64,000 nt of DNA from Serendipita indica DSM 11827 (Eukaryota > Basidiomycota > Agaricomycetes > Sebacinales > Serendipitaceae): the NCBI GenBank assembly GCA_910890315.1, contig CAJVGD010000006.1:186001-250000 (forward strand), written 5' to 3'. Position numbers and translations under genes: made by a program. Within the stretch, counting starts at the first letter, position 1. Each line of letters opens with the position of its first letter. Shown one piece after another: positions 33,501 through 44,816 of the stretch. The notes below the pieces were generated by a model. It was not told the DNA's origin. It ran no database searches and saw only the letters and a list, made by a program, of their open reading frames with translations.

Positions 33501-34031
33501 TCGTCGAGGTTGAAGTCAAAGGATTGGTGCGCACAGAGCCACCTGCCGGCATAGACGGACCAGCAGCTATCCGAGAGAGCAGGGAGACACGAGGCGAGAC
33601 CCGGAGAGAGCGCCGAGTGTGTCCAAGAGAAGAACATGATGTTAGTCTAAATTGACGAGCCTGGAATATCACTCACACAAAGGGCCCAAGCCTAAGACCA
33701 CCGAGGGCCTCTGGCGTTTTGGACGCGCAGGCGGCGCGTCGTCGTTCATCTCCAAATGATCTCCAACAGCACTGGGGATCGCTCGCGAATGATGATGACG
33801 ATGAGGGTTTAACACGCTGCTGCTGGCCATAGACGAGCCACTCCTGGCTTGGTCTGACGTCTGTGCGGCGTACGAGCTCATTGAGGCCTGGGACATGTCA
33901 TGATCAGCATAAGATCGCTTTGGAGCACTCCTTCCCGTCGCCATCGTCGTATAGGTAACCGCCTGTGCCATGGCATTCGGAGGCTGAGCGCGTCGTGCGG
34001 CGCTCGCGCTGGAGCCAGCGCCAAAGTCCAT
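30553..34031 (-). CDS. RING-H2 E3 ubiquitin ligase with long disordered N-terminus
   Basis: The start MDFGAGSSASAARRAQPP is at 34031. Most of the protein is low-complexity, rich in Ser, Pro, Arg and Thr, with many short exons. Two apparent frame changes resolve as introns: one of about 50 bases near 32847-32896, and one of 59 bases near 32463-32521 with a CTGAAT-type branch site. The C-terminal part has LDDDFDDSYEALMALTQHVG, then the RING-H2 finger CAICLEDYQPED, CMKLPRCSHFYHKDCVK, and after an intron EWLKSAKTCPVCRETVEG. All eight zinc ligands of a C3H2C3 finger are present. Finger proteins of this layout (SDS3/RNF-like) pass ubiquitin from E2 enzymes to substrates. About 1,000 residues, with a long tail ending DLRLRY. 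Two separate genes cannot be excluded. Confidence 0.75.
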
Positions 34032-34551
34032 GATATCTGGGACTTTTCGCAAGTTTACAGCGCGTTATAGTGGTTACTGGCCGCGTACCAGCGAGAATCC
34101 TTGGACGACGCGGAATCCAACTTACGAAGCCAGCTCGGTGTTGACACTGAATCCGTCTGAGAGCCACTAAAGCTCGTTTTAGCTCAGTCTCAGTGTCTTG
34201 TCAGCGTTTCACTGCATCTACTGCGACTCTAACTCGATTCAGCGTGCTCTAGGGGATTACTAGACTTTGACAATCTAAGCCAACACCAAATGACAGACAC
34301 TGTACCCGCTCGAACAGCCGTTTGTACCGCCCAACGGCAACACTAGAGCCGCGCGGTTTCGTCGAGGAGCGAGCTCTGTAGGCCGGAATGCACGCCTCGA
34401 GACCTGCCATACGCCGGAGAGATCTTTGTCCTTTAAGATGTTTATCCTTTCGTTTTATAATGTCGTTTACCACAGAATTTCCATTCTCCTGAGACGGTCA
34501 GCGCCAAGTTTGTAGTAGCTCAGCTTTGGCCCCTCTCCATATTGCTGCCCA
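34032..34551. other. Divergent intergenic region, RING gene and SDR gene
   Basis: The 520 bases between the minus-strand RING gene start and the plus-strand SDR start. Open frames are short and unsupported. It should contain both promoters; no TATA box is evident. Confidence 0.4.
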
Positions 34552-35574
34552 ATGCCCGTGTGGCTCATCACAGGGTGCAACCCACTCATTTCTTATCTAT
34601 AAATTTCTATCTGACACATGCACTTGTCCCGTCGGCCTTTTCAAAAATCCCACCAGAGCTTCCCGTGGTATTGGCCTAGGTTTTGTACAAGCACTTGCAC
34701 AAGATCCGGAAAATGCCGTCCTCGCAACGTGCAGATCTCCAGAAGAGGCAGTCGAGCTCCAGGACATAGCTTGTACGCACGTCTCAATACTTGCCGTACC
34801 CTAATTGTCTCAAACACCGATAGCGGCCTCTGAGGATCTGATTAATCTCGTTCAGCTCGACCATGAGAATGCAGACTCTTGTCGCGTCGCTGCAGAGCAA
34901 GCAGAGGAGCTTTTAGGGGAATTGCCGATCGACTACATTATCAACAATGCTGCATTCGCATGTCAACTTTTAAACTCTCACTGCCGCATTACTTATCTAT
35001 GCCTTTCAGCACCCAGGTCACGCCCCTTTGCAATCCGTCTCCCTCCCGGCCTTTCAACGGACCCTTGTTTCCAATGTAGTCGGGCCCACGATGGTTTATC
35101 AGACGTTTTACAAGTTTCTGATGAAGTCGGAACGACCCGTTGTGGTCAATATCTCCAGCGGAGCTGCGAGCATTGCAATGGATCTCGGGCCCAGCGCGGG
35201 GGCATATTCCGTGAGCAAAGCGGCACTGAATATGCTGGTAGGGATCCTAGGTGTTATCAATTACTCCCCGCTTACGTTATCTACAGACATACAAACTCGC
35301 CAAAGAGAATCCAAAGGCGATCATTGTCTCGATCTCTCCAGGATGGGTCAAAACAGGTCAGTCCTCCGCTCACCGCCGTCTATGCAATTGGCATATTGAC
35401 GGTCCTTTATGACGCACTAAAGCTGACGAACTGGATGTTGCAGATATGGGTGGCTCAGGGGCACAAATAGAAGTCGCGGATAGTGTAAGATCAATGATAA
35501 AGCTGATACAGGGCCTCAAACCCCAAGACTCGGGTCTCTTCCTCAACCGAGAGGGGAAGCCTCTGCCGTACTGA
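34552..35574 (+). CDS. Short-chain dehydrogenase/reductase (classical SDR)
   Basis: NAD(P)-dependent oxidoreductase of the SDR superfamily, close to fungal C-factor-like SDRs. The start MPVWLIT at 34552 is spliced over an 86-base intron to give the cofactor motif TGASRGIG (TGxxxGIG). Further exons give ENAVLATCRSPEEAVELQDI, LGELPIDYIINNAAF (the NNA structural motif), then SNVVGPTMVYQTFYKFLMKS, the catalytic serine in PVVVNISSGAAS and the YxxxK site in GAYSVSKAALNML. The next exons read TYKLAKENPKAIIVSISPGW and VKTDMGGSGAQIEV, and the protein ends GLFLNREGKPLPY, stop 35572-35574. About 250 residues, full length for the family. The catalytic Ser-Tyr-Lys set is complete. Substrate is unknown. 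The hydantoinase-B gene follows on the same strand 150 bases later. Confidence 0.9.
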
Positions 35575-35725
35575 TCGTCTATTCTTCCCTTTTGTTCGTT
35601 GATTACACTCTCTGTACCCTAGAGGCTGGGCGTTGGGTATTGATGACGATAGACATGGATCAGAACGTATGCCACTGAAGGTCTCTTGTTTGGTCCCGAT
35701 CTTGTCAAGGTTATTCTTGGGCAGC

Positions 35726-37840
35726 ATGGCGACACTATCACAGCCAGATCCAATCCTTCTAACTCTATTCGAAAATCGGTTTATGAGTGTTGCAGAGGCT
35801 ATGGGCAAGTCATTGAGACAAGTAGGTGACCAGGCCCACCCCACTAGTCCAATTTCCTCGTCGAGAACTAACCGAATCCATTTATAACACTACTCATATC
35901 CATAATTCATCGTTATATAATCACCTTTGAAGACTGCCATATCTACAAATATCAAAGAACGGCTCGATTTTAGCTGTGCAATATTCGCGGCCTCTGGAGA
36001 CCTCGTAGCCAACGCACCTTACATTCCAATCCATCTGGGATCGATGAGCTTTGCGGTGCGCTATCAACTCAAGTTGCATGCGAAGACTTTGCGGGAGGGT
36101 GATGTGTTGATGACCAATTCCCCTCGGGCAGGAGGTAGTCATTTGCCAGATATAACTATCATCACACCAGTCTTTTCACCAGAGGACAAGTCAAAGATCA
36201 TCTTCTTTACCGCGTCGAGAGGCCACCATGCCGATATTGGTGGCATCCTTGCAGGTACGCTCTGCCTAATTATGGTGCCGTGTCTGATTGAAATACACTC
36301 TGCCTAATCATGGCGACATGTTTGACGACCAATAGGCTCAATGCCTCCGACGAGCGTCACAATCTTCGACGAGGGAGCTCAGATCGTCTCGTTCAAGATT
36401 GTGGACAATGGTACATACAAGCGTGAAGAGTTGGTAGATTACATGTGTGAACGTCCCGCCCAGTATCCCAACAGCTCTGGGTGCAGAAACTTCAAGGACG
36501 TTGAGAGTGATTTAAAGGCTGTATGTTTGGCCTAGTTTTGCGAGTCGATATCTGACAAAGACTCGAGCAAATTGCCGCAAACCACAAAGGTGTCGGGCTG
36601 ATTCATGCTAGTAAGTTCCTTGTATTGCATCTTGCGCATTCTCAGTATCCGCAGTGATCGAAGAGTATGGGCTCCAGACGGTACAAGAATACATGATCCA
36701 CATTAAGAACAACGCCGAGCAGTCTGTCCGTAGACTTCTCAAGGACGTCGTGAAGCGCCTTGGAACAAATAAGCTATCTGCAGTAGACTATCTTGACGAC
36801 GGCACGCCAGTGAGTACCTCAGGAGCTGGAAGATCCCACACTCACGTCGATATAGATATGCTTAAAGGTGGCCATCAACGAAAGTGACGGCTCGGCAGTG
36901 TTCGACTTTGAGGGGACTGGTCCCGAAGTCCGTGGAAATCTCAATGCCCCAATATCTGTTGTCCATTCGGCCGTAATCTACTGCTTGCGATCGATGCTCA
37001 ACTCGGATATTCCACTCAACTCTGGGTGCCTAGTTCCCGTCACGGTCAAGATTCCAGAAGACTCACTGCTCAGTCCATCCGATACTGCAGCTGTGTGCGC
37101 CGGTAATGTCTTGACGAGCCAACGAATCGTCGATGTGATCCTCAAAGCATTCGATGCCTGCGCTGCAAGTCAGGGATGCACAAAGTGAGACTTTGTTGGA
37201 GCCTTGATATTCGTCTGATTACGTATAAGCAACCTCACGTTCGGAGCCGGGGGAAAAGATAGCTCAGGCAAGGTCAAGCCTGGATGGGGCTACTACGAAA
37301 CGATTGCGGGCGGCTCTGGTGCCGGACCAGACTGGCACGGCACGTCCGGTGTGCACACGCACATTACCAACACCAGAATAGGTGATGTCGAAATCTTGGA
37401 GAGGCGGTACCCAGTCTTGGTGAAACGCTTTGAGATTCGAGACGGCAGCGGCGGAAAGGGAGAATTCAACGGTGGCGATGGCGTCGTGAGAGAGTTTGAG
37501 TTTTTGCACAAGCTGCAGGTCTCGATTCTGAGCGAGGTGCGCCTCCATCTTTGCTCGGAACTGCCCAGGCAGCTCACCTGCTTCCCAGAGACGTTCTAGA
37601 CAGCCCTATGGTCTCCACGGAGGTGAGCCGGGGATGAGTGGCCGAAATCTTTGGATCAAACGACTCCGAGAAGAGGACGGTGATCTTCCAGAACAAACAC
37701 GCAATCCAGCAGAAGGGGACTTGCCGCCAAATAAACCACGCAAGATCAATATCGGTGGCAAGGCGACAATCTTAATGGGAAAGGGAGACTCGCTCATTAT
37801 CGAGACACCAGGTGGCGGAGGATGGGGGTCACCACGATGA
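35726..37840 (+). CDS. Hydantoinase B / 5-oxoprolinase C-terminal half (HyuB only)
   Basis: The model starts at ATG 35726 ([20 protein letters not shown]), splices to [20 protein letters not shown], and reads [145 protein letters not shown], and a final exon with [15 protein letters not shown] ending [12 protein letters not shown]. These are the HyuB (PF02538) landmarks through to the end. Eukaryotic 5-oxoprolinase (EC 3.5.2.9) is one chain of about 1,280 residues, HyuA then HyuB. Here only the HyuB part, about 530 residues, is found; no HyuA segment is visible upstream, where the SDR gene ends at 35574. It may be a stand-alone paralogue or a 5'-truncated copy. Confidence 0.82.
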
Positions 37841-37934
37841 GTAATTTGGAGGTAAAGGGCTGTTATACGGTATAACAAAAGTATGAGAATAAAAAAGGGC
37901 ATGCTCAATGATGCAAATGCAAGTGACTCGGTCC

Positions 37935-39845
37935 TTACATCTCGTCCTCGCTCGGCGTCTCCTCTTCATCGTCTTCTTCTTCCGTAGCTGGAGACTCGTC
38001 GCCGTTGTCTCCATCCGAGGAAGCCTGAAGCTTTTCGACAACGACATTTCCACCGCCTCTGAGAGCAGAGACGTCTCCCACTGTCGACTTTTCCCCCTTG
38101 GTCCACGCAATAATCGACTTGGGGAATGTGATGGCCAAGCGAAAATCCCAGTCCCAATCATGAGAGTCCACGTCTGAAATAGCCACACCTCCAGGTGGAT
38201 GAATAGGATCGTCTTCGGGAGCTTCCGACCTTGGGATAAACTGCGACGCCACAAAGGCGTATACGCCCGTAATGGTATCCGTCGGTTCGAAACGACGAAC
38301 AACCAATTGTCCAGATGGCATTCTGAACCGGATCGGAACAGAAGCTTTCGAGTTGAGTTCTGGAGGAACGACTGCTCGTCGTGCATATCGACGCCACGCA
38401 GTCTTTTCCGCTTTTTGCCTCAGCCGTTCTTCGGCTTGTTGTTTGAGCAGTCGTTCCCGCTCCGCTGCCTCTGCACGTTGCCGCTCTTCCTCTTCGCGCG
38501 CTTTCCTCTCCTCTTCGCGCCGCTTCATAATTTTCTCATAGTCTTTTCGTTGTGACTCTTCGTATGCTCGATCTTGCTCTTGTCGTAGTCGGCGTTCATA
38601 CTCTCGAGCCTGCTGTTCTGCGCGTCTGCGGTTCAAGACTGGTGCGACGCGCGGAAGAACTGTCGACCGGAGATGATTGGTAAGAGATTCAGCAGAGGTA
38701 ATCGTGGTAGAGGGACCTGAATGACGGCTGATGACCGTCATTGCATCTCCTCTGTTGGCACGAGCGTAGAGGGCAATAAAGGCAACAAATGGATACGTGG
38801 TCGCCCCGAGTTTGATCGCAGCTATTAAAAAAGAAAAAGAAAAGGGGGGTCAACGTCCATGAAACAAGGACTAGGGCATGAAATCACTTACTCTGATAAC
38901 CATCCTTTTCCGAAACGTCGCCACCCCAGCACAAGATGCGATTATCCGTCAACGCATTGACAAACTCGGTATTAGTGAGCACGTCTCTACGAAACGCAGG
39001 AGAGTCGTCGTGTTCTTCGCTGGTGAGGATCACACACAAGACGCGCGCCTCTCGTTCTGCCGTCTTGAGTGCCAAATCAAATCCACCCGTAAAGAAATCT
39101 GGAATCGTCTTGGGCCGCTCATGTCGTCTGCGCACAAGAAGAGGGCGCGACGAAGGTCCGGGTTCATTCGATTCGTCCCCACCCTCACCGAGACCCGGCA
39201 CATCCCTCTGTGCCTCGATAAGTGCCGCTTTGGAAACACAAAGCGCACCCGTCTCTTCTTCAAGCTCGAGCACCCACCGCTCCGCAACCGTCGATGGGTC
39301 TTCATCATTGGATCCTCTCCTCCTCCGCCCACCTCGAGACCCATACGCACCAGTACGACTTCCAAACGAAATCCCAAGTGTGCTCATACGCGGGAACGGG
39401 ATGCGCAAGACCCGGAACACGAAATGCAACACCGACGCCAGCACGCTCAATGGGGCGACGAGCAACGAGAACAATCCGGTTCCAAATCCTCGTCGAGCAG
39501 GGATGCGGAGTGGTGAAAACATGTTGGGCCGCGTCTGCGCGTCAAACACAACGTGCGAGTCGTCGATTTCTAGCGAATGAACGGTTCGTGGTGGACTAGT
39601 CCTACGAGGTGGAATAGTAGGACCCCCATCTCCATAAATGGCTTGTAATGCGGCCTGGATGGTGTCAGCTCCGTCTGTGCACGGCGCCTGCAGGCCGTGA
39701 CAAGAAGTTTGAGACTGACCTGGACGTCCCATTCTACAGACTGTAGCAATGAGATTTGTATATCTGGATTCTCACTATTCGTAACAGCTTGCAGCTGCGC
39801 CAGCTTTTCCCGTTCTTCGTCTGTCAGTGCATCCACGGTTGACAT
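37935..39845 (-). CDS. UBX-domain protein of the FAF2/UBXD8 (Ubx2/Ucp10) type
   Basis: Adaptor that recruits the Cdc48/p97 ATPase to ER membranes and lipid droplets in ER-associated degradation. Order of parts: UBA-like N-terminus (MSTVDALTDEEREKLAQLQA, IQISLLQSVEWDVQ, then after an intron AALQAIYGDGG), a membrane hairpin (GLFSLLVAPLSVLASVLHFV), the UAS thioredoxin-like domain (FALKTAEREARVLCVILTSE-type segment and DNRILCWGGDVSEKDGYQ, then AAIKLGATTYPFVAFIALYA across intron 38822-38886), a long Arg/Glu coiled coil, and a C-terminal UBX domain (VPIRFRMPSGQLVVRRFEPT, DWDFRLAITFPKSII). It ends in an acidic tail. About 590 residues. The arrangement matches FAF2 exactly. The start is ATG 39845. 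Confidence 0.88.
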
Positions 39846-41037
39846 GGTCGGTGGTCAAGTTTGTGGGCTCGGCGCTCAAAGTCTCTGAAAGCTCAGGAAC
39901 AAAAAAGAATTGGATGCAGCCGAAGGAAATCTTCTTGAATTGCACAAGTCCATGCGAATCTATCTGTAATAAGCAGACGTGGAAAGGAAAGGGAGGGGAG
40001 GGACGACGATAATAAAGTGGGATGGGGTGAGTTGGCGAGGAATGCAAAACGGGAACCAGTCGGAGTCGAGAGGGGCACAACCAGGTCGAAGACGGAGAAC
40101 GTTCACGTGTATGCTGACGTTGGACTCTTGAAAACCCTGAGCCAGCGACCAAGCGAACGCGTCCAACTCCGAGGCAATAACCAATAAACGCCAGGACGTG
40201 CATGCCAACTCGCTGGCTCGTCATCTGCAGTCTTTTCCAGCCCACCCCGTTCAAAGGAGAGGACGGAACTTGAGCGCAGAGCGAGGGACGTGGGGACAGG
40301 GTGGAGCTGGAGAGGGAGCAAGCAAGGATAGATTACTGCGTTAATAGCCGCGGAGATGGGGGTGGGGAAAACCAAATCAGACCAAGTAGGAAGTGCATGC
40401 AAGACTGGCGTGGATGATGCTAATGCAATGGGCGAGGTTGTTATGACACATTGTCCAATAGACCGTATCCACCACAAGCAATGGACACGACGATTCATGC
40501 GATGGGAAGAGGGAGAAAAGGGAGAAGGGGATTCGTGCAGCGGCGTCACAAGAGGCGGGGAGGAGACTACAGGGTGGTTAACTGAGCGCAAAGCGCGAAC
40601 AGGCCTTTTTTTCGTCGGATTGCAATAGGAGCTGGGGGCGCTAATGGGCTGGTGTTGGCACAAGGGGGGGAGGGCTGGTGGAAATTGTCTAGAGTTCCGA
40701 AAGGTCGGTCAGGTCGTGGGCGTCGAAGAGGGATTACCCGACCGCTCGGTGGCTTGTGGGGTAGAGCATTTTCTCGCACCACGGATCCACCCTCCATCGT
40801 CATGGCCACCATTAACACGCGCAGCAAAACGCAGTCCCAGTGAGCAGAAACGTCGCCGCAGTGAGGAAATGGATTAGGCGGAGGGATGGAGGGGGAAAAG
40901 AAAACGAGTGCAGAGCTCTGGCTTCGCCGGAAGTGAGCGTCGGAAGCAAAGGTGTAGGCGGTTGATATTATGAGTCTTGTATTGTTTGTTGCGGGGAAAA
41001 AAAGGAGTGGGAAGAGTGAGCGAGTGAGCGACGAGAT
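39846..41037. other. Intergenic region, no supported gene
   Basis: About 1.2 kb between the UBX gene start and the KRE6/SKN1 stop. It should hold the UBX promoter and leader and the KRE6 3' end. Open frames of up to 186 codons near 40103-40663 have Pro/Ser-rich, low-complexity readings and no family signature. A short ATG frame at about 40801 followed by a GTGAGC donor has no plausible downstream exon. Confidence 0.45.
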
Positions 41038-43907
41038 TTAACATCCGTCTATCCAACTGTTCCTCGGTGTCGTGTAGCCAGCTTCTGCCCATGTCGTTAG
41101 CCCAGAGTCCGTATAAGCCCGCTGATGCCTGCTGATATAGTCCGAAGTAGGAAAGTCTACACATTTTGTGAGCAAAAAATCACGCCAAAACTCTAGAGGC
41201 ACGCACCCGTTGGATCGCACGTAACCTTTGCGTCTTCTCCATCCGGTTGATACACACGCACATAGTCCACGAGCATCTTTGCAGGGAAATTGAGGCTTTC
41301 AGGTTGCACCGCAGCGATTGCTTGGGACAGGGCCAATGCCAGCGTAATGTACTGCAAAAACTGTCAGCATCCAGTCTCGGGCGGACAGCCATTAGCCACG
41401 CGCTTACCATGGGCTCATTTGATATCAACCTCTGACCCAGATCCCCGCCTTCTGCTGGCACGGCTGCACCGGTAACACGGTACACCTCAGTATTGGAGCC
41501 TCTGACAAAGTGGAGTGCAGCTGCCGATTGGTCGTTTGCATTGGGGACATGCTGATAACCATAGGCAGTGAATTGTGCACCTCCATTCACATACGAATCA
41601 GAGGGTGCGTTTACCAGTGCCGAAATGACTTGTTCCCTGGCAAAGTGTCAGCAGAATGATCGTTCATGGGATTGCAACCTACGTAGTACTGCCAGCGTAC
41701 GTGTTGAGCTGAGCGTGGGTACCGTCTTGGATCGACTGCCCTTGGGCGACAGCCAGCTCAGGGTTCATAGGCGCGATACGGAGACCCTGGGTGATGACGC
41801 CCGTTTGCCCTGCATTTGTCGCATAGCCCAGGACATCAATCTGTGGCGCACCGCGACCTCGGAGCTGTGTATCTCCGTTGGGCCCTGGGTGGTTATGGTT
41901 TGTCTGCTCTGTTCTACATGTACAGGCGCTGCAAAAGGCAGTCAAAAATCCGCTTCTAATCAGCCATGAATTAAAACGTACGATAATCGCTGAGCTGGCA
42001 ATGTGCTGAGTGTTCCGTCTCCACCTTGCATGGCCTGGAAAGCTGCATCGCACGAATCATAGCTGTACGGGAATACACCCTCTTCCGAGGCGGCAAAGCC
42101 GGAACGTGCGAGGTTGCCCATTGTATACACTTGTGGGTTCTAGTCCAAGGGGAGTGAGCGAAGAGTGGAGCCATTCCAATACAACTCACAAAGCCCGTTT
42201 GTGTGTTATCGCCGGGCAACGAGACGGCAACTTCAATGTATCCGCCCGTAAAGCAAAACTTGTTCCAACTTTGGAGCATTCCAGACGTATACGCGTGGCT
42301 GCCCGTCGTCTTGTGCTCGAGCGTAATGACGAGATGACCATTTTCGGTCGTGACTTGGTCTTAACGCCGAGATGAGTAACAAGGAAGAAAGAGATGAGGC
42401 GACGTACCGGGAATATAGGCGTTGAGATCCAGGTTCTTCCTATCGTAAGTTTCGACGGCTTCCCAAAATGGATCCGCATTAGGACCAAACGTCCGTCCCG
42501 ACTCTTTGAATTCGTCTGAAAAGACGAGCTTGTACGTGGTCCCGAGTCCAGTCCATGTCTTTGCCTCTTCTGGTGTATCCGGGTCGATCAAGTCGTTTGG
42601 ACCTCGATCCGTCGTCACGTTTGGCGTCGTGCCACCATTGGGGTTATTCGAATGATCGGTCCCAGTCAAGAGATTACTCCGTGCGTTGGTGTCATAGTAC
42701 GAAATGACTGGGTACAACGCAAAGAGACCAATGAGGAAGATGAGGATGGCGATCATGACGAAAATGTTGCAAAAACCACGCAAATTAAAGGCACCAATTG
42801 GTTCTTTTGTCCCAGGTTCGTCTGGCTTGTGCAATTCATCTTCGGCATCGTCTGGTGCATCCAAGTCCCAGCTCGGGTCGTATTCGTATGCGAGAAAGGC
42901 GCCCGAGGGCGGAGGCGTAAGCGTCCCATCTTCTCCAGCTGGCATAGGATACTTGGAGTCTCCAAAGACGGAATACATGGAATTGGAAGAGGAGAGTGTC
43001 GAGAAGCGGGACGCTCTTCGCGAGTTTGTCGTCCCTGGAGGTGCGAGGGTGGACATTGGCGGATTGAAATCGTCACCGACACCGGCTAGACGGTAGAGGA
43101 CCATTGAGGCAGGTCGAGAAGATGACGAACCGGGACGACGGGGAATAGAGAGGGCATTGGGGTTGAGGGGGGAAGGAGTGTTGATAAAGTTGGACGAACG
43201 AGAACGTGGTACTGTAGACAAACGAGGGTTTATGAGTATGAAAGAATTCTAAAGGAGGGCGAGTGAAGCGTACCTTCGCCCGAGGTCGAATGGAGCGAGG
43301 GCGGCCGAGTTGCCCAAGCATCCGCTGACGAGTGTGGCCTGTTGTGGACTGCATCATACTGGGATTGCGCACCGAGTCCGCTGGCTGTGCTCGAGTCGAG
43401 CGCGGATCGCGGACGCTGGCCCAAGCTGCCCGACGGAAGCGCTCTAGGACTGGAAAACTCGCGCGGGGTGGATGAGCCGTCTCCGAGAAGATTATTCGTC
43501 TCCTTTGGACTTGTAGGAGAGGCTGAATGCGAGTTTACATGGGCACCGACGGTGATTGCCTGGACGAGCTCAGCGCTCAAGTTTGCCAAGGCGGACCCAG
43601 TACTGCTGGTGGACGAGGGACCTTCTCCACTGCTCTCTGCAGTCCCAGATGAAGTGCTGTTTGGAGGTACAACGACAGGTTCTGGGATTGGGATGGGCGC
43701 TGGCTTGGGCACGTTGCTCGTCCTCCGCGGCTGCATCGACAGTCTGTTAGCATTACTACTCGTTTGTTGTCCAAGTGAAGATGAAGAAGACGAGGGCCGT
43801 GGCTCGCTCGTAGACGACGTCGGGGCTGGCCTGCTCGAACTGCTCACGGGCCTCGCAGACGGCGGCGACGGCAATGCTTTTGTGGGCAACGTCGGGGCTT
43901 TGTCCAT
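41038..43907 (-). CDS. KRE6/SKN1 family beta-1,6-glucan synthesis protein, GH16 site altered
   Basis: Type II membrane glycoprotein of the secretory pathway; Kre6/Skn1 proteins are needed for beta-1,6-glucan in fungal walls. The start MDKAPTLPTKALPSPPSARP opens a long Ser/Pro-rich cytosolic tail. The membrane anchor is FCNIFVMIAILIFLIGLFAL, followed by lumenal TYKLVFSDEFKESGRTFGPN and DPFWEAVETY. The GH16-like fold continues with LVITLEHKTTGSHAYTSGML, QSWNKFCFTGGYIEVAVSLP, FWPAVYTMGNL, PYSYDSCDA and CDPTDFPTSDYI near the end. The catalytic segment at 41826-41843 reads GRGAPQIDVLGYAT, where family members have GRGAPEIDxxEA, so both acidic catalytic residues are replaced. An intron with a GTACGC donor joins SGE to VPRSRSSNFI. 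About 770 residues. Confidence 0.9.
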
Positions 43908-44294
43908 TGCTCGCCGCGTCTCCAGAATTTATGGCCAATTTTCTGCCAGAGGCCCAACGGGTGGTCGTAAGCAAGGTAAGGACGTTTGAGACGCGACCTG
44001 CCATCCGCTTGTCTCTCTCTCTCATTTTCTGCGTCTCGACAGCTTAAGCGCGCAGTATTTATAACAGCCCTCGGTGTTTGCTTTTTTCCTTTTTATTTTC
44101 TACTCGTCGCCGCAAGTGCACTGCCTAGACGCGCTCATCGCATTGCCGTCTGCAACCAGCACAATCTCGGGCGGAGAGTTGCATCTGGGTGGGTGGTGCT
44201 CGCTCGTTATTGTAAAAAGCCAAGCAACATGGCCAAGCCCCCGTGGGACTGGTCACAATTCAACACCCGTAACAACTCGAATTCATATATCATT
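43908..44294. other. KRE6 promoter and leader region
   Basis: About 390 bases between the KRE6/SKN1 start and the stop of the next minus-strand gene. Includes a T-rich stretch near 44085 (CTTTTTTCCTTTTTATTTTC). No gene supported. Confidence 0.4.
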
Positions 44295-44713
44295 CTACTT
44301 GTTCAACTCCTCCGCTCGCTTCCTCAGTTCCTCACGAGACTGCCGAGCGTCATCCACTCGGCACCATAAAAAATATACTAAATTTACTTACCAATGGTTG
44401 CTCCAAATTACTCTTGACTCCATCATCCAGCACATGAGGTCCCTTGCCCAGTGCCGCTGCGCCAGACCCTGCATACGCAGATTCCCCCTGCTGGAGATCG
44501 GCCGGATTATTCGTCTTCTATAACCTCTTTCATGAGAATTCCATGATGAAATATGCGATATAAATAACGACAACAAACGTCGTCCACGGAAACACCGAAA
44601 ATCCGCTGACGTCGCTCTAATCGCCCCATGTGACGACTTACCGCTGGGTGAGGGAGAATACTAAACGTAGGCTCTTGTTGCTGGTTATCACTCGAGTTGT
44701 TCTGGCTGGACAT
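44295..44713 (-). CDS. Small conserved hypothetical protein
   Basis: Three exons from ATG 44713: MSSQNNSSDNQQQEPTFSIL with HPA, then a long intron ending TTATAG, then KTNNPADLQQGESAYAGSGA and ALGKGPHVLDDGVKSNLEQP, then after an intron SREELRKRAEELNK and the stop TAG at 44295-44297. The protein is about 80 residues. The layout (GPHVLDDxxxSNLExP followed by SREELRxRAEELN) is one I associate with small conserved fungal proteins of unknown function, which is recall rather than a search. There is no signal peptide or membrane segment. It is hydrophilic and may be disordered. It sits 103 bases downstream of the NDUFV1 homologue on the same strand. Confidence 0.6.
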
Positions 44714-44816
44714 CGTTGAGTGCAAGTTGTGGGCGAGTTCAAGATTGATCCTCTCAGATGACGCACTCTCTCCAGTCAATCGATGGTGATATAGCGGTTA
44801 CTATACACAAAACCTG

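Noticed and set aside
40801-40843. Short ATG frame ending in a GTGAGC donor
   Set aside because: No downstream exon is available before the KRE6/SKN1 3' end, and the peptide (13 residues) has no support.
40103-40880. Open frames of up to 186 codons on both strands
   Set aside because: Low-complexity Pro/Ser/Arg readings, no domain, no exon chain; they overlap each other on opposite strands.
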